From contig NZ_JAGDFX010000011.1 of the NCBI RefSeq assembly GCF_017498065.1, forward strand, positions 62,001 to 126,000: DNA of 64,000 nt, given 5' to 3'. Source of the stretch: Oceanisphaera pacifica (lineage in GTDB: Bacteria; Pseudomonadota; Gammaproteobacteria; Enterobacterales; Aeromonadaceae). The notes under the pieces were generated by a model. The model was not told the origin of the DNA, ran no database searches, and saw nothing but the letters and a program-made list of their open reading frames with translations. Every line of letters starts with the position of its first letter. Position 1 is the first letter of the stretch. Below are positions 39,400 to 49,059 of the stretch, one piece after another. The position numbers were made by a program, and so were the translations under genes.

Positions 39400-40827
39400 A
39401 TGGGCCAACAACAAATGACGATACTGCATCACGGTGCAGTGCAAAGCGTTACCGGCTCATGTCACGAGCTACAAGTTAACGGCTCAGGCATTCTAATAGA
39501 CTGCGGCTTATTTCAAGGTAAAGAGCAACGCGACGATCTCGCCATCGACTTTGCCATCAGCCATATTAAAGCACTGGTGATCACCCATGTGCATATCGAC
39601 CACATAGGTCGACTGCCTTACTTATTAATGGCTGGTTTTAAAGGCCCTATTTATTGCTCACAACCCACAGCATTGCTGTTGCCCGCCATGTTAGAAGACG
39701 CGCTAAAAATTGGCTTTACCCGCAATAAGAAGCTGATAAACAAAGTACTAAAGTTACTCAAATCACGTGTGCGCCCCCTGTCCTATAACGAATGGCAAGT
39801 CATTGCGAACACAGACATAAGCATACGCTTACAACGCGCCGGGCACATACTGGGCTCAGCCTATGTAGAATGTGTAACCCCTCATCAGCGCGTGGTGTTT
39901 AGTGGCGACTTAGGCGCGCCCCACTCGCCCTTGCTCATGGCCCCTGCTTCACCCAAGCAGTGTGACGTATTAGTACTCGAAAGCACCTATGGCGATAAGG
40001 TTCACGACAGCCGAGAAGACAGGCGACTGCGCTTAAAAGTGGCCATAGAGCATGCGCTGGCCGACGGCGGCACCTTATTAATTCCTGCATTTAGCTTGGG
40101 CCGCACCCAAGACTTATTGTATGAAATTGAAGGCTTAATCAATGAATTTGCCCAAGACTCCGCCGCCCCCGGCTTACCGTGGCAAGACTTAGAAGTAGTG
40201 GTAGACTCGCCGCTTGCCGCCAACTTTACCCGTTTATATCGCAAGCTAAAGCCCTATTGGAACACCGAAGCAAAGGCGCGATTACAAGCAGGCCGCCACC
40301 CGTTATCTTTTCAACAAGTGACTGTGGTTAACAGCCACCAAGATCACTTAAAAGCCGTGCAATACCTGGCCAACACCCACAACCCCTTTATTGTGTTGGC
40401 AGGCTCAGGCATGTGTACCGGCGGGCGCGTGGTCAACTACTTAAAAGCTTTACTCGAAGATAGCCGTAACGACGTATTATTTGTCGGCTATCAAGCCGAA
40501 GGCACACCCGGTCGAGATATTTTAAATTACGGCCCTCACTTCTCAGCACACCAAGTCTCAGCAAACCAGGTCTCAACAAACCAAGCAGCCCAACAAAAAG
40601 CAGGCTGGGTAGCACTCGACGGCACCCGATACACTATTAACGCCAAAGTACACCAAGTCAGCGGTTACTCAGCCCACGCAGGGCAAGACGACTTAATACG
40701 CTTTGCGACAGACATAACCCCAGCCCCTAAACAAATTCGCCTGATCCACGGCGAACACAACGCCAAAGTCACACTGCAACAAAAACTCACCGCCGCACTG
40801 CCTAATACCGAGGTGCTAATTCCTTAA
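39400..40827 (+). CDS. Beta-CASP metallo-beta-lactamase-fold RNase/hydrolase
   Basis: The family includes RNA-processing nucleases related to CPSF-73. The 475 residues contain the metal motif THVHIDHIGRLPYL (His63, His65, Asp67, His68), further metal ligands RAGHILGSAY and VVFSGDLG, and an Asp-containing VLVLESTYGD. The beta-CASP domain (TLLIPAFSLGRTQDLLYEI, VVDSPLAANFT, GSGMCTGGRVV) is followed by the closing VSGYSAHAGQDDL and LIHGEHNA. A small insertion with tandem SAHQV, SANQV, STNQ words (about 380-398) is unusual. Met6 is an alternative start. It is followed after 117 bases by the methyltransferase/helicase pair. Confidence 0.88.
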   Translation: MGQQQMTILHHGAVQSVTGSCHELQVNGSGILIDCGLFQGKEQRDDLAIDFAISHIKALVITHVHIDHIGRLPYLLMAGFKGPIYCSQPTALLLPAMLEDALKIGFTRNKKLINKVLKLLKSRVRPLSYNEWQVIANTDISIRLQRAGHILGSAYVECVTPHQRVVFSGDLGAPHSPLLMAPASPKQCDVLVLESTYGDKVHDSREDRRLRLKVAIEHALADGGTLLIPAFSLGRTQDLLYEIEGLINEFAQDSAAPGLPWQDLEVVVDSPLAANFTRLYRKLKPYWNTEAKARLQAGRHPLSFQQVTVVNSHQDHLKAVQYLANTHNPFIVLAGSGMCTGGRVVNYLKALLEDSRNDVLFVGYQAEGTPGRDILNYGPHFSAHQVSANQVSTNQAAQQKAGWVALDGTRYTINAKVHQVSGYSAHAGQDDLIRFATDITPAPKQIRLIHGEHNAKVTLQQKLTAALPNTEVLIP

Positions 40828-40944
40828 AGCAAAGCCCAGCATCTTTAATCAATACCAAGATCGACAAGATCAAAGCAAGCCCACCATGAGTCTGGTAAAG
40901 TCTCTTACATTACTCACTGTTAAATATTCAATGTAACGCCAACT

Positions 40945-41535
40945 ATGTCTGTCGACTACTACCAGCAACAAGCCGAGCCTTTCTACCGCAGCACCATAAA
41001 TGTAGATATGACGCCGCTCTACCAACGCTTTTTGCCTTATATTACTGAGGGCGGCAGCATAGTTGATGCCGGTTGTGGGTCGGGGCGCGATAGTCTGTAT
41101 TTTGCTAATCTTGGCTTTAAGGTCACCGCCTTTGATGCCAGCCCCGAATTAGTCAAACTTGCCCAGCAACATACCGGCTTGCCAGTGAGTGTAAACCGCT
41201 TCGAACAATTTATTGCCACCGAACCCGTCGATGCCATTTGGGCTTGTGCCTCTTTACTGCACGTTCCAAGAGCCGAGCTTAACCTCGTTCTAGCGCATTT
41301 AACCGCGCAGCTAAAAACAGCAGGCGTATTTTATTGCTCATTTAAGTACGGCCAAGATGATGTAAGCCGCGAAGGTCGTCATTTTACTAACCTAGATGAA
41401 GCAGGCTTCGGCGAGTTAATTAAAGATCTACCGTTAAGTGTCATTGAGCAATGGCAAACTGGCGACTTACGCCCAGGTCGCGAACACGAACGCTGGTTGA
41501 ATGTCATCTGCAAGAAAGAAGTAAGGAAAGCATAA
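40945..41535 (+). CDS. Class I SAM-dependent methyltransferase
   Basis: The 196-residue protein is a small Rossmann-fold methyltransferase. SAM motif I is IVDAGCGSGRDSLYFA (39-54), motif II VTAFDASPELVKLA, and VDAIWACASLLHVPRAEL corresponds to the post-I/motif IV region. Nothing defines the substrate. Its stop is two bases from the PLD-helicase start, so the two are probably translated together. I believe such methyltransferases recur next to this type of helicase. Confidence 0.85.
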   Translation: MSVDYYQQQAEPFYRSTINVDMTPLYQRFLPYITEGGSIVDAGCGSGRDSLYFANLGFKVTAFDASPELVKLAQQHTGLPVSVNRFEQFIATEPVDAIWACASLLHVPRAELNLVLAHLTAQLKTAGVFYCSFKYGQDDVSREGRHFTNLDEAGFGELIKDLPLSVIEQWQTGDLRPGREHERWLNVICKKEVRKA

Positions 41536-41537
41536 CC

Positions 41538-44033
41538 ATGAGTGCCCCACAGCTACTAACTGGCGGTAGCCTACAAGATCCCAGCTTCAATCAACCGCTA
41601 TTAGATGTCTTAAAAGATGCCATCAATAACACCGACTCCGCCAGTCAGATCACCATTGCGGTGTCGTTTATTCGCCACAGCGGTTGGCGCTTATTGCATG
41701 ACGCCTTATTTGAAGCCCTTGGCCGTGGGGTCGCACTCAATATTATTACCTCTGATTACTTAGACGTAACCGAGCCGGTGGCGCTGCGCGAAATGATGCA
41801 ATTAGCTGAACGCGGAGCCAATATATACATTTATGAAAGTGCGCAAAATGCGGGTTTTCATCTTAAGTCATACCTATTTATTCAGCAGCACACAGATCAG
41901 CAATTAACAGGATTAGGTCTTGTGGGCTCCAGCAACATTTCTCGTGCAGCTCTCACGCAATCATTAGAATGGAACTGGCAACTAAAAGTTGATCATGACA
42001 TTAGTAGCCCGGCGGCCGTCAGCCTACTGGCGCTGCAGGAAGAACTAAATAAACTCGCACAAGATCAGCGTTTAGTACCGCTAACTCATCACTGGATTGA
42101 TGATTATCTAACGCGTTACCAACACAGTGCTCTAACGCAGCTGCGCGTGATCACAGGCGATACCGCCAGCGACGATGAAACATTGCGCGAAACTCCATTA
42201 CCCAACGCCGTGCAAGAAGAAGCACTAAGTGCTTTACATCATACTCGCCAACTCGGTTTTAAACGCGGTTTAGTGGTGATGGCAACCGGCTTGGGGAAAA
42301 CATGGTTGGCCGCCTTTGATGCTCGCCAGCTGCATGCTAAAAGACTACTATTTGTGGCCCACCGCGACGAGATTATTCGCCAAGCCCAAGCGACTTTTAT
42401 TCGCATGAACCCCAAGGCACACACCGGGCTATATAACGGTCAACAGCAACAACAAGCCGATTGGTTGTTTGCATCAGTGCAAACCCTAGGCCGCAGTGAG
42501 CACTTGCAAAATTTTGCTCAAGACCACTTTGACTACATTATTATTGACGAATTTCACCACGCTACCGCTCCAACTTACCGCAAGTTATTGAATCACTTTC
42601 GTCCACAATTTTTGCTTGGCCTCACCGCTACACCAGACCGTACCGACCAAGCAGATATTCTCGCCTTGTGTGACGATAACCTAGTATTTGAGCGTGGCCT
42701 GCGTGATGCCATTGTTGATAAACATCTTGTGCCTTTTATCTACCAAGGTGTGTATGACGAGTTTATTAATTACGACGAGATCCCATGGCGCAATGGACGC
42801 TTTGATCCCGATGCACTCGATGCCGCTTTTGCCAGCCAAAAACGTGCTAAACATGCGCTAAATAAATGGCAAGCGTTCAAACAAAATCGCACTTTAGCGT
42901 TTTGTATTTCTACTCGCCACGCCGACTTTATGGCGCGTATTTTTAACGAAGCAGGCATTAATGCCGCCGCCGTATATGCAGGCTCAGTCAAGCCACGCAA
43001 CCAAGCACTCAGTGAACTAGCTGAGGGCACATTAGAGGTGATTTTCTCGGTTGATTTGTTTAACGAGGGCACCGATTTACCAGCCATAGACACTCTATTG
43101 ATGTTGCGCCCTACCGAATCTCGCATTGTGTTTTTGCAACAACTAGGGCGCGGTTTACGCTTGTGTGAAGGTAAAACACACCTGATAGTTGTAGATCTGG
43201 TTGGTAACCATAAAGCCTGCTTATTTAAGCCCGAGTTACTGCGTGAAATCACTCAAATAGAGTCCAGCGAGCAGAGCGCAACCACAGCGCGCTTACCCGA
43301 AGGTTGCTTTATTAATGTTGAGCCGCAGTTACTGCCATTAATGGACAAACTCCGTTACGGCGGCCGCGTTAAAATAGTGGATGATTATCGTCGCTTAAAA
43401 GATCAATTGGGCCAAAGGCCCACGGCCATTCAAGCATTTCAGGCAGGATTTGATTTTACTAAGCTGCGTAAACAACACAGCAGTTGGTTTGAGTTAGCAT
43501 TCAGTGAAGGTGACTTGAGCGCATCTGAAATACGGGTGCTAGATAAGCTTAAAGACTTTTTACTAACCGGCATCGAAACCACCACGCTCACTAAAAGCTT
43601 TAAAATCATCTTGCTGCAAGCCCTGCTAGAACTAGATGGCTTACAAAAGCCACCTACGCTGCAAGCATTGGCCGAACAATCGCGCTATGTGCTAGAACGC
43701 CACCCCGATCTTCTCCAACTCGACTTAGCACCTAAGCAACAAGCCATGACAGCAAACTCAAAAGCTTGGCTAACATATTGGAAGAATAATCCGATAAAAC
43801 ATAGCAGTAACATCGGCAGCAACCGACAAGTGGCCGAAACTAGCCAAGATTACGACGTATCAGCCGTAGCCAAAAGCCAAGCTGCTAAATATTGGTTTAG
43901 TAGAGACAACGAGCGCTTCACACCCGACTTTATCTTTCCCGAACAGGAGTTGGAGACCCTGCATCAGATGATGCAGGAGCTCGTCGACTTAAGACTGGCG
44001 GAGTATAGGCGCAGGAAAAGGAAACTCAGTTAA
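41538..44033 (+). CDS. PLD-like nuclease domain fused to a DEAD/DEAH superfamily II helicase
   Basis: The start MSAPQLLTGGSLQDP follows the methyltransferase stop. The longer frame would run back through that gene. The N-terminal domain (about 1-165) is phospholipase D-like with one HxK-type motif FHLKSYLF (108-114) and LVGSSNISRAALTQS (128-142). The helicase core has Walker A MATGLGKTWLAAF (248-260), AHRDEII, DEFHHATAPTYR (337 on), GLTATPDRTDQ, FSVDLFNEGTDLPAIDTLLMLRPT and QQLGRGLRL. A C-terminal region of about 250 residues ends in a basic tail. Such proteins are found in defence-like accessory regions. The function of this one is unknown. Confidence 0.88.
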   Translation: MSAPQLLTGGSLQDPSFNQPLLDVLKDAINNTDSASQITIAVSFIRHSGWRLLHDALFEALGRGVALNIITSDYLDVTEPVALREMMQLAERGANIYIYESAQNAGFHLKSYLFIQQHTDQQLTGLGLVGSSNISRAALTQSLEWNWQLKVDHDISSPAAVSLLALQEELNKLAQDQRLVPLTHHWIDDYLTRYQHSALTQLRVITGDTASDDETLRETPLPNAVQEEALSALHHTRQLGFKRGLVVMATGLGKTWLAAFDARQLHAKRLLFVAHRDEIIRQAQATFIRMNPKAHTGLYNGQQQQQADWLFASVQTLGRSEHLQNFAQDHFDYIIIDEFHHATAPTYRKLLNHFRPQFLLGLTATPDRTDQADILALCDDNLVFERGLRDAIVDKHLVPFIYQGVYDEFINYDEIPWRNGRFDPDALDAAFASQKRAKHALNKWQAFKQNRTLAFCISTRHADFMARIFNEAGINAAAVYAGSVKPRNQALSELAEGTLEVIFSVDLFNEGTDLPAIDTLLMLRPTESRIVFLQQLGRGLRLCEGKTHLIVVDLVGNHKACLFKPELLREITQIESSEQSATTARLPEGCFINVEPQLLPLMDKLRYGGRVKIVDDYRRLKDQLGQRPTAIQAFQAGFDFTKLRKQHSSWFELAFSEGDLSASEIRVLDKLKDFLLTGIETTTLTKSFKIILLQALLELDGLQKPPTLQALAEQSRYVLERHPDLLQLDLAPKQQAMTANSKAWLTYWKNNPIKHSSNIGSNRQVAETSQDYDVSAVAKSQAAKYWFSRDNERFTPDFIFPEQELETLHQMMQELVDLRLAEYRRRKRKLS

Positions 44034-44382
44034 GCCGATATATTGAGTGATAATTTTCCGTGTTCTTCCGTGGCAAAGTATCTTGTTGGGTAAAGGCATA
44101 AGGGATCGAAGCTAAATATTCATTAAGTTATCTTGCAGATCTTATCTCTATTTTTCTGCGAGTTTAGTCAATGAATTGGACCCTACAAAAACAAGAGGCG
44201 GTGTGGGTTTTGTAGGGCGACAATTTATTTAGAGCGGTTTGGGTGTTTGCCTTTAGCTTAAGGCTTACAGCTTTACTTTGCGCCAGCGGCGAAATGCGAG
44301 GGCAAGTGTGCGCCTACAACACCCAAAAAAACTTGTATATTCAGCCTCTATTTCGTCTTGCGCTTTATGCCGTTGTGCCAAG
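44034..44382. repeat. Intergenic region with repeat remnants
   Basis: The 350-base gap contains TTTTCCGTGTTCTTCCGTGG (near 44054, also near 17909), a half REP palindrome CAATGAATTGGACCCTAC (44169-44186) and a decayed GTAGGGCGACAATTTATT. Otherwise nothing is recognised. Confidence 0.55.
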
Positions 44383-44715
44383 CTAGCGTCGGCTTCTTAC
44401 TCTTTGTTGACGCATGGCTTTGCGTTCTTTTTTGCTGGGAAGGTGCTCTCGGGTGTCGAGTACACTTTTTAAATCTTGATAGGCTTTGCGCCATGCTGCG
44501 GTATCTTTAAAGCGAATATCGCCGGTGGGCAGTGCTTTGTCTAGCTCGGGTAGGGTTGAGGTTTCTGGGCATTTTAGCAGGGCTTTGCGCCGGTTCATTA
44601 AGCTACCGGTGTGCATAGCTTCTAACTCGGCTAAGGTTTTGGGTTCTATCTGGCTGGCTAAGCCTATTATTTTTTTAGGCTTTACTGCCTTTGTAAACTT
44701 TATTTTTTCAGCCAT
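44383..44715 (-). CDS. Conserved-looking hypothetical basic protein
   Basis: The product (about 110 residues from MAEKIKFTKAVKPKK; a GTG three codons earlier is equally possible) is strongly basic. It ends in KKERKAMRQQRVRSRR and has a central LASQIEPKTLAELEAMHTGSLMNRRKALLKCPET. No signal peptide or membrane segment is seen. The Lys/Arg-rich ends suggest nucleic-acid or ribosome association, but I do not recognise a family. AAAAGGAG lies upstream. Transcribed alone, convergent with the helicase gene. Confidence 0.65.
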   Translation of the reverse strand: MAEKIKFTKAVKPKKIIGLASQIEPKTLAELEAMHTGSLMNRRKALLKCPETSTLPELDKALPTGDIRFKDTAAWRKAYQDLKSVLDTREHLPSKKERKAMRQQRVRSRR

Positions 44716-44829
44716 TACGCTCACTCACTCCTTTTGGATATCAGCTAACGAATACAGTGTAGCCCAACGGGGCTAACAAGCCTAATTTTGAAAAGTTATT
44801 GCTAAAAATTCTATATTTTTCAAACGTTT

Positions 44830-45282
44830 TTAAGCTATTTTTGTCTCTAGCTCGTCTTCATCGCCTTTTAGCACTAACACCGCGCAAGGCGCATTAATGG
44901 TCACATACTCTAAAGTGGCGCGGCGTAATGACCAACGGCTGCACGATCCGCGCGAGGTAAGCACCACTAAGTCTGATTTAAGTTGTGCCGCTAGGGCATT
45001 AAGCTGCTTGGCAGTTTCGCCAGTTAACACATGCAAGGTGGCACTCACATCTAGCGGCAGGTACTTGCGCATAAGCAGGTCTAGGTTATCGCGCACTTCA
45101 TTTTCTTTGGCATCGGGCGCTTCTTCATTTACATGAGGAAAAAACGCGGTGCCACTGGGATTATAGACACTCACCAGGTGCAGCTCTCCCCCATCGGCCA
45201 GTAGCCTTGCCCCTTCTTGTAATGCTTGTTTAGCTTCATCTTCGTTAGTGGGATGAACAGCAATTAAGATGTTATTGAACAT
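44830..45282 (-). CDS. Universal stress protein (UspA family)
   Basis: The 150-residue product has the Usp fold signature FNNILIAVHPTNEDEAKQALQEGARLL at the start and DLVVLTSRGSCSRWSLRRATLEYVTINAPCAVLVLK at the end. The usual ATP-binding GX2GX9G(S/T) is degenerate, so ATP binding is doubtful. It overlaps the BCCT transporter gene by 11 bases with AGGAG before its start, so it is cotranscribed with it. That suggests regulation of, or response to, the transporter. Confidence 0.88.
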   Translation of the reverse strand: MFNNILIAVHPTNEDEAKQALQEGARLLADGGELHLVSVYNPSGTAFFPHVNEEAPDAKENEVRDNLDLLMRKYLPLDVSATLHVLTGETAKQLNALAAQLKSDLVVLTSRGSCSRWSLRRATLEYVTINAPCAVLVLKGDEDELETKIA

Positions 45283-46873
45283 TTTTTGGCTCCTGTTGAG
45301 TACCCGCTGTGGCGTTTACTTTGTCAAACGCGCGCCCTTGTACCAATTCATTTACGCTATAGCCTAAGGAGTCTGCTTTTAAGGCGCGATATAAAGACAC
45401 CGCCATAAACATTAATAGTAAGCAAAACGGCAACCCTAGGGCGGTGATCACGTTTTGTAGGGCTTCTAGCCCTCCAGCTAGCAACATAGTAGCGGCAATC
45501 ACACCTTGGGCTGCGGCCCAAAATATGCGTTGCCTGACTAATGACGGCTGATCTTCTCGCCGAGTGAGCATGTCGATAACCAGTGAGGCTGAGTCTGATG
45601 AAGTGGTAAAAAATACGATAATAATGATAACGCTTAGCAAAGACGCAAGCTGAGTTAGCGGAAAAGCTTCTAAAAAGGCGAAAATGGCCACAGAGGGATC
45701 TTGTTGTACATGTTCGGCTAAGGCTATTTGACCGTCCATTTCTACGCTGATGGCCGATAAACCAAAAATACCAAACCAAACAAGAGTGAAAGCGGTGGGT
45801 GCAAATAAAACGCCGGTAATAAATTCACGAATGGTACGCCCGCGTGATATTCGGGCAATAAATATGCCCACGTACGGAGCCCAAGTAATGGTCCAAGCCC
45901 AGTAGAACAGTGTCCATTGGCGCTGCCAGTCTGATGCTTTAAAGGTGTCGGTCCAAAATGCCAGCCAAGGTAAGGCGCTAATATAACTGCCCACACTTTC
46001 TACCATCCCATTAGCAATAAACACGCTCGGTCCCACCACAAATACGGTAAGTAGCAATAAAATGGCTAGGCCAATATTAATTTGTGATAGCCGGCGCACC
46101 CCTTTATCTAAGCCAAAGGCGACCGATACTGCGGCAATACTGGTGATCACTGCAATTAGCACCACTTGTACCCAACCTGTGGTGGGCACGCCAAATAAAT
46201 AAGATAGGCCACTGTTAAGCTGTAATGCGCCCAGCCCCAGTGAAGTGGCCACACCAAATAATGTGCCGAGCACGGCAATAACATCAACCGTCCAGCCAAT
46301 GGGGCCATAGGTGCGCTTGCCCAAAATGGGATAAAACAAACTACTGATGCGCATCGGTAGTTGATGCCGATACGAGAAGTAAGCAATTGCTAAGCCGGGC
46401 ATGGCAAAGATGGTCCAGGTGTGTAGGCCAAAGTGATATAGGGCTATGGTCATGGCATCGCTGGCGGCTTGTTCACTACCGGGTTCAACGTCGTTAAAGG
46501 GTGGTTTTACAAAGTGCGAGACCGGCTCTGCAACCCCCCAAAACATTAAAATGGTACCTATGCCGGCGGCAAAGAGCATGGTGAACCACGTTAAGGTGGA
46601 ATAATCGGGTCGGGCATCGTCACTGCCAAGGCGGATTGAGCCATAGCGGCTCACGGCCAGCCAAAGTAAGAACACTAAGAGTGAGCTGACCGAGAAGATA
46701 TAAAACCAACCCAAGTGATGTGCCACCCAGCCGGTTAATACTGCAAAAGCGCCAGCCACTTCTTGGTCAAAGGGAATAGCGAGTATGACAAAAAGTAAGG
46801 CGATGCCTGCTGAGGTAAAAAATACACCAGGTATGGTTTGCAGCCCCAAAACACGTTGTAGTCGTTCTAGCAA
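45272..46873 (-). CDS. BCCT family betaine/carnitine/choline transporter
   Basis: BCCT transporters import quaternary ammonium compounds for osmoprotection or catabolism. The 533-residue protein has about twelve membrane segments. It carries the family block WTLFYWAWTITWAPYVGIFIARISRGRTIREF, plus MLFAAGIGTILMFWGVAEPVSHF and FFTTSSDSASLVIDMLTRRED. The start is a TTG preceded by AGGAGG at five bases, the only good ribosome site. The cytoplasmic C-terminus is short, unlike the osmosensing tail of BetP. The substrate is not determined; no bet genes are nearby. Confidence 0.92.
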   Translation of the reverse strand: MLERLQRVLGLQTIPGVFFTSAGIALLFVILAIPFDQEVAGAFAVLTGWVAHHLGWFYIFSVSSLLVFLLWLAVSRYGSIRLGSDDARPDYSTLTWFTMLFAAGIGTILMFWGVAEPVSHFVKPPFNDVEPGSEQAASDAMTIALYHFGLHTWTIFAMPGLAIAYFSYRHQLPMRISSLFYPILGKRTYGPIGWTVDVIAVLGTLFGVATSLGLGALQLNSGLSYLFGVPTTGWVQVVLIAVITSIAAVSVAFGLDKGVRRLSQINIGLAILLLLTVFVVGPSVFIANGMVESVGSYISALPWLAFWTDTFKASDWQRQWTLFYWAWTITWAPYVGIFIARISRGRTIREFITGVLFAPTAFTLVWFGIFGLSAISVEMDGQIALAEHVQQDPSVAIFAFLEAFPLTQLASLLSVIIIIVFFTTSSDSASLVIDMLTRREDQPSLVRQRIFWAAAQGVIAATMLLAGGLEALQNVITALGLPFCLLLMFMAVSLYRALKADSLGYSVNELVQGRAFDKVNATAGTQQEPKNVQ

Positions 46874-46988
46874 GAAAGCCTCCTATCGAGATACCCGCAT
46901 TTTGAGCCATGCGCTATATAATTATTTACCTATTGGTGAACAGTCTGACATATATATTAGGGTTTGTTAAATGAGTAAGGGGTAGCTA

Positions 46989-47118
<130 letters not shown>

Positions 47119-47129
47119 TAAAAAAACAA

Positions 47130-47835
47130 GAACAAACAAAAGCAAAACCTAAACCAGCGTAAAGCGTATCGCCGTCTGTTCGATGGATTGCCGCGTCGCT
47201 ACGCTCCTCGCAATGACGGCAAAAACGAGATCCTGAATCAAGTTCAGGATGACGGCTAAAAAACAGCTGTAAGCTATGAGCTGTCAGCCGTCAGAACAAA
47301 CAAAGGCAAAACCTAAACCGGCGTAAAGCGTATCGTCGTCTGTTCGATGGATTGCCGCGTCGCTACGCTCCTCGCAATGACGGCAAAAACGAGATCCTGA
47401 ATCAAGTTCAGGATGACGGCTAAAAAAACAGCTGTAAGCTATGAGCCGTCAGCCGTCAGAACAAACAAAGGCAAAACCTAAACCGGCGTAAAGCGTATCG
47501 TCGTCTGTTCGATGGATTGCCGCGTCGCTACGCTCCTCGCAATGACGGCAAAAACGAGATCCTGAATCAAGTTCAGGATGACGGCTAAAAAAACAGCTGT
47601 AAGCTATGAGCCGTCAGCCGTCAGAACAAACAAAGGCAAAACCTAAACCGGCGTAAAGCGTATCGTCGTCTGTTCGATGGATTGCCGCGTCGCTACGCTC
47701 CTCGCAATGACGGCAAAAACGAGATCCTGAATCAAGTTCAGGATGACGGCTAAAAGACAGCTGTCTTTTAGCCGCTCTGTGTTCGGTTTGCTTTTTGTTT
47801 CTCTGACCGCTGACGGCTTAAAGCTGACAGCTATT
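47130..47835. repeat. 165-bp tandem composite repeat, nearly four copies
   Basis: Units repeat at 47181, 47345, 47510 and 47675 (periods 164, 165, 165, measured at CGATGGATTGCCGCG). Each unit joins a half GCAATCC palindrome (ATTGCCGCGTCGCTACGCTCCTCGCAATGACGG), a GAGATCCTGAATCAAGTTCAGGATGACGG palindrome, AGCTGTAAGCTATGAGC words and GCGTAAAGCGTATCG. The region ends with CTGACCGCTGACGGC words before the next gene. No coding function. Confidence 0.92.
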
Positions 47836-47842
47836 TCTACGT

Positions 47843-48907
47843 TTATTCTTTTGCTAACCGAGCGTCGCGCTTGAGCTTGAATGGGGCAAAGATCAGTGCG
47901 AATACCAAGAACAAACCCAGGTAGCCAATTAAGGGGTAGAAGAAAGCGACCAGTTTGGTAAAGCCGGCAAAGCTTGCGATAAAGCCTATTACCAAGGTCG
48001 CTATACTAAAGCGATTGCCAGTGGGAGTACGCATGGTGACAAAGCGGGCCACAAAGGCGTAGAACATGCTGGCCCCGGTACTAAAAATCATACCAAACAG
48101 TACAAACGACATGGCGGTGGCCAATATGGGCGAGATGCCATCAATAATTTTGAGTAGCGGTAATGGATAGCCAACAATGTTGTCAATTTGCGAGAACATG
48201 GCTAAGTGGCTGATCATAATTAATACACCAATGGCCACACCGCCTAATAAGCCACCCCACTTGGCTACTTTTTCATTAATTTGGGCACCCCCCATCACCA
48301 ATGACATGGCCGCCCCTACTGCAATATTAAACGACACATAGTTCACCGCAGATACAAACCAATGTGGCAAAGTAGACTTCACTCCTTCGGCAATAGGCGC
48401 TAACTCGGCAAAGGTACGCTCCATGGTCAGCAAGCTATAACCACAAATAAGTACCAGCGCTAAAATTAAAAAGGGAGTAATGCTGCCAATTAGTCCCACA
48501 ACTTTATCGACCTTGAGCATTAAGGTCATGCCCATTAATAAGGTCATAATGATGCTGCCGACATAGGGCGGAAAGCCAAATTGCTGATCAAGAATAGAGC
48601 CTGCGCCCGCAATCATAACTACGCCTACGCCAAATAACGTAAAAATAATCACATAGTCGACCACAACTCCTAAATAGCGACCACTAATTTGATAAATGAC
48701 GGTTTTATGGGATATTGCACGAGTACGACTGCCAAGCATGGTCAGCATCATGCCAAGGTAAGCGAATAACGCGGTGGCGACAATAGCTGCAGCCGTGCCT
48801 AAGTGCCCAAAGCTGGTAAAGTACTGTAAGACTTCTTGGCCAGAGGCAAAGCCTGCCCCTACAATGATGCCCACGAATGCGCTGGCAATCTGCAATATTT
48901 TCCACAT
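47843..48907 (-). CDS. YkvI-like membrane protein (COG3949 type)
   Basis: The 354-residue integral membrane protein has about ten hydrophobic segments. The N-terminal FVGIIVGAGFASGQEVLQYF resembles the first helix of APC-superfamily transporters. GLIGSITPFLILALVLICGY, NIAVGAAMSLVMGGAQINEK and FYPLIGYLGLFLVFALIFAPF are further recognisable blocks. YkvI-type proteins are uncharacterised; transport of a small organic solute is an inference from fold. No operon partner: repeats lie on both sides. Confidence 0.8.
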   Translation of the reverse strand: MWKILQIASAFVGIIVGAGFASGQEVLQYFTSFGHLGTAAAIVATALFAYLGMMLTMLGSRTRAISHKTVIYQISGRYLGVVVDYVIIFTLFGVGVVMIAGAGSILDQQFGFPPYVGSIIMTLLMGMTLMLKVDKVVGLIGSITPFLILALVLICGYSLLTMERTFAELAPIAEGVKSTLPHWFVSAVNYVSFNIAVGAAMSLVMGGAQINEKVAKWGGLLGGVAIGVLIMISHLAMFSQIDNIVGYPLPLLKIIDGISPILATAMSFVLFGMIFSTGASMFYAFVARFVTMRTPTGNRFSIATLVIGFIASFAGFTKLVAFFYPLIGYLGLFLVFALIFAPFKLKRDARLAKE

Positions 48908-49059
48908 AATCGTCTATTAACCCACCGAATAGCTTGGCAACTAAATACCAAAAGCACATTAAAACAAAAGATGCTGTTGCAGCACCGAAACTGCGCTCGA
49001 CCTTAACAGAGTGCAACCGGAAGGCACATACCGCCTAAGGCTAATTTGTGATCGAGAGC

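Noticed and set aside
41451-41537. N-terminal extension of the PLD-helicase frame into the methyltransferase gene
   Set aside because: It overlaps the end of a convincing methyltransferase gene; the ATG at 41538 directly after its stop is the natural start.
42770-43252. 160-codon minus-strand frame
   Set aside because: Antisense to conserved helicase motifs of the PLD-helicase gene; shadow.
47130-47835. Second CRISPR-like tandem array
   Set aside because: Units of 165 bp are identical throughout with no unique spacers; they are composites of intergenic palindromes.
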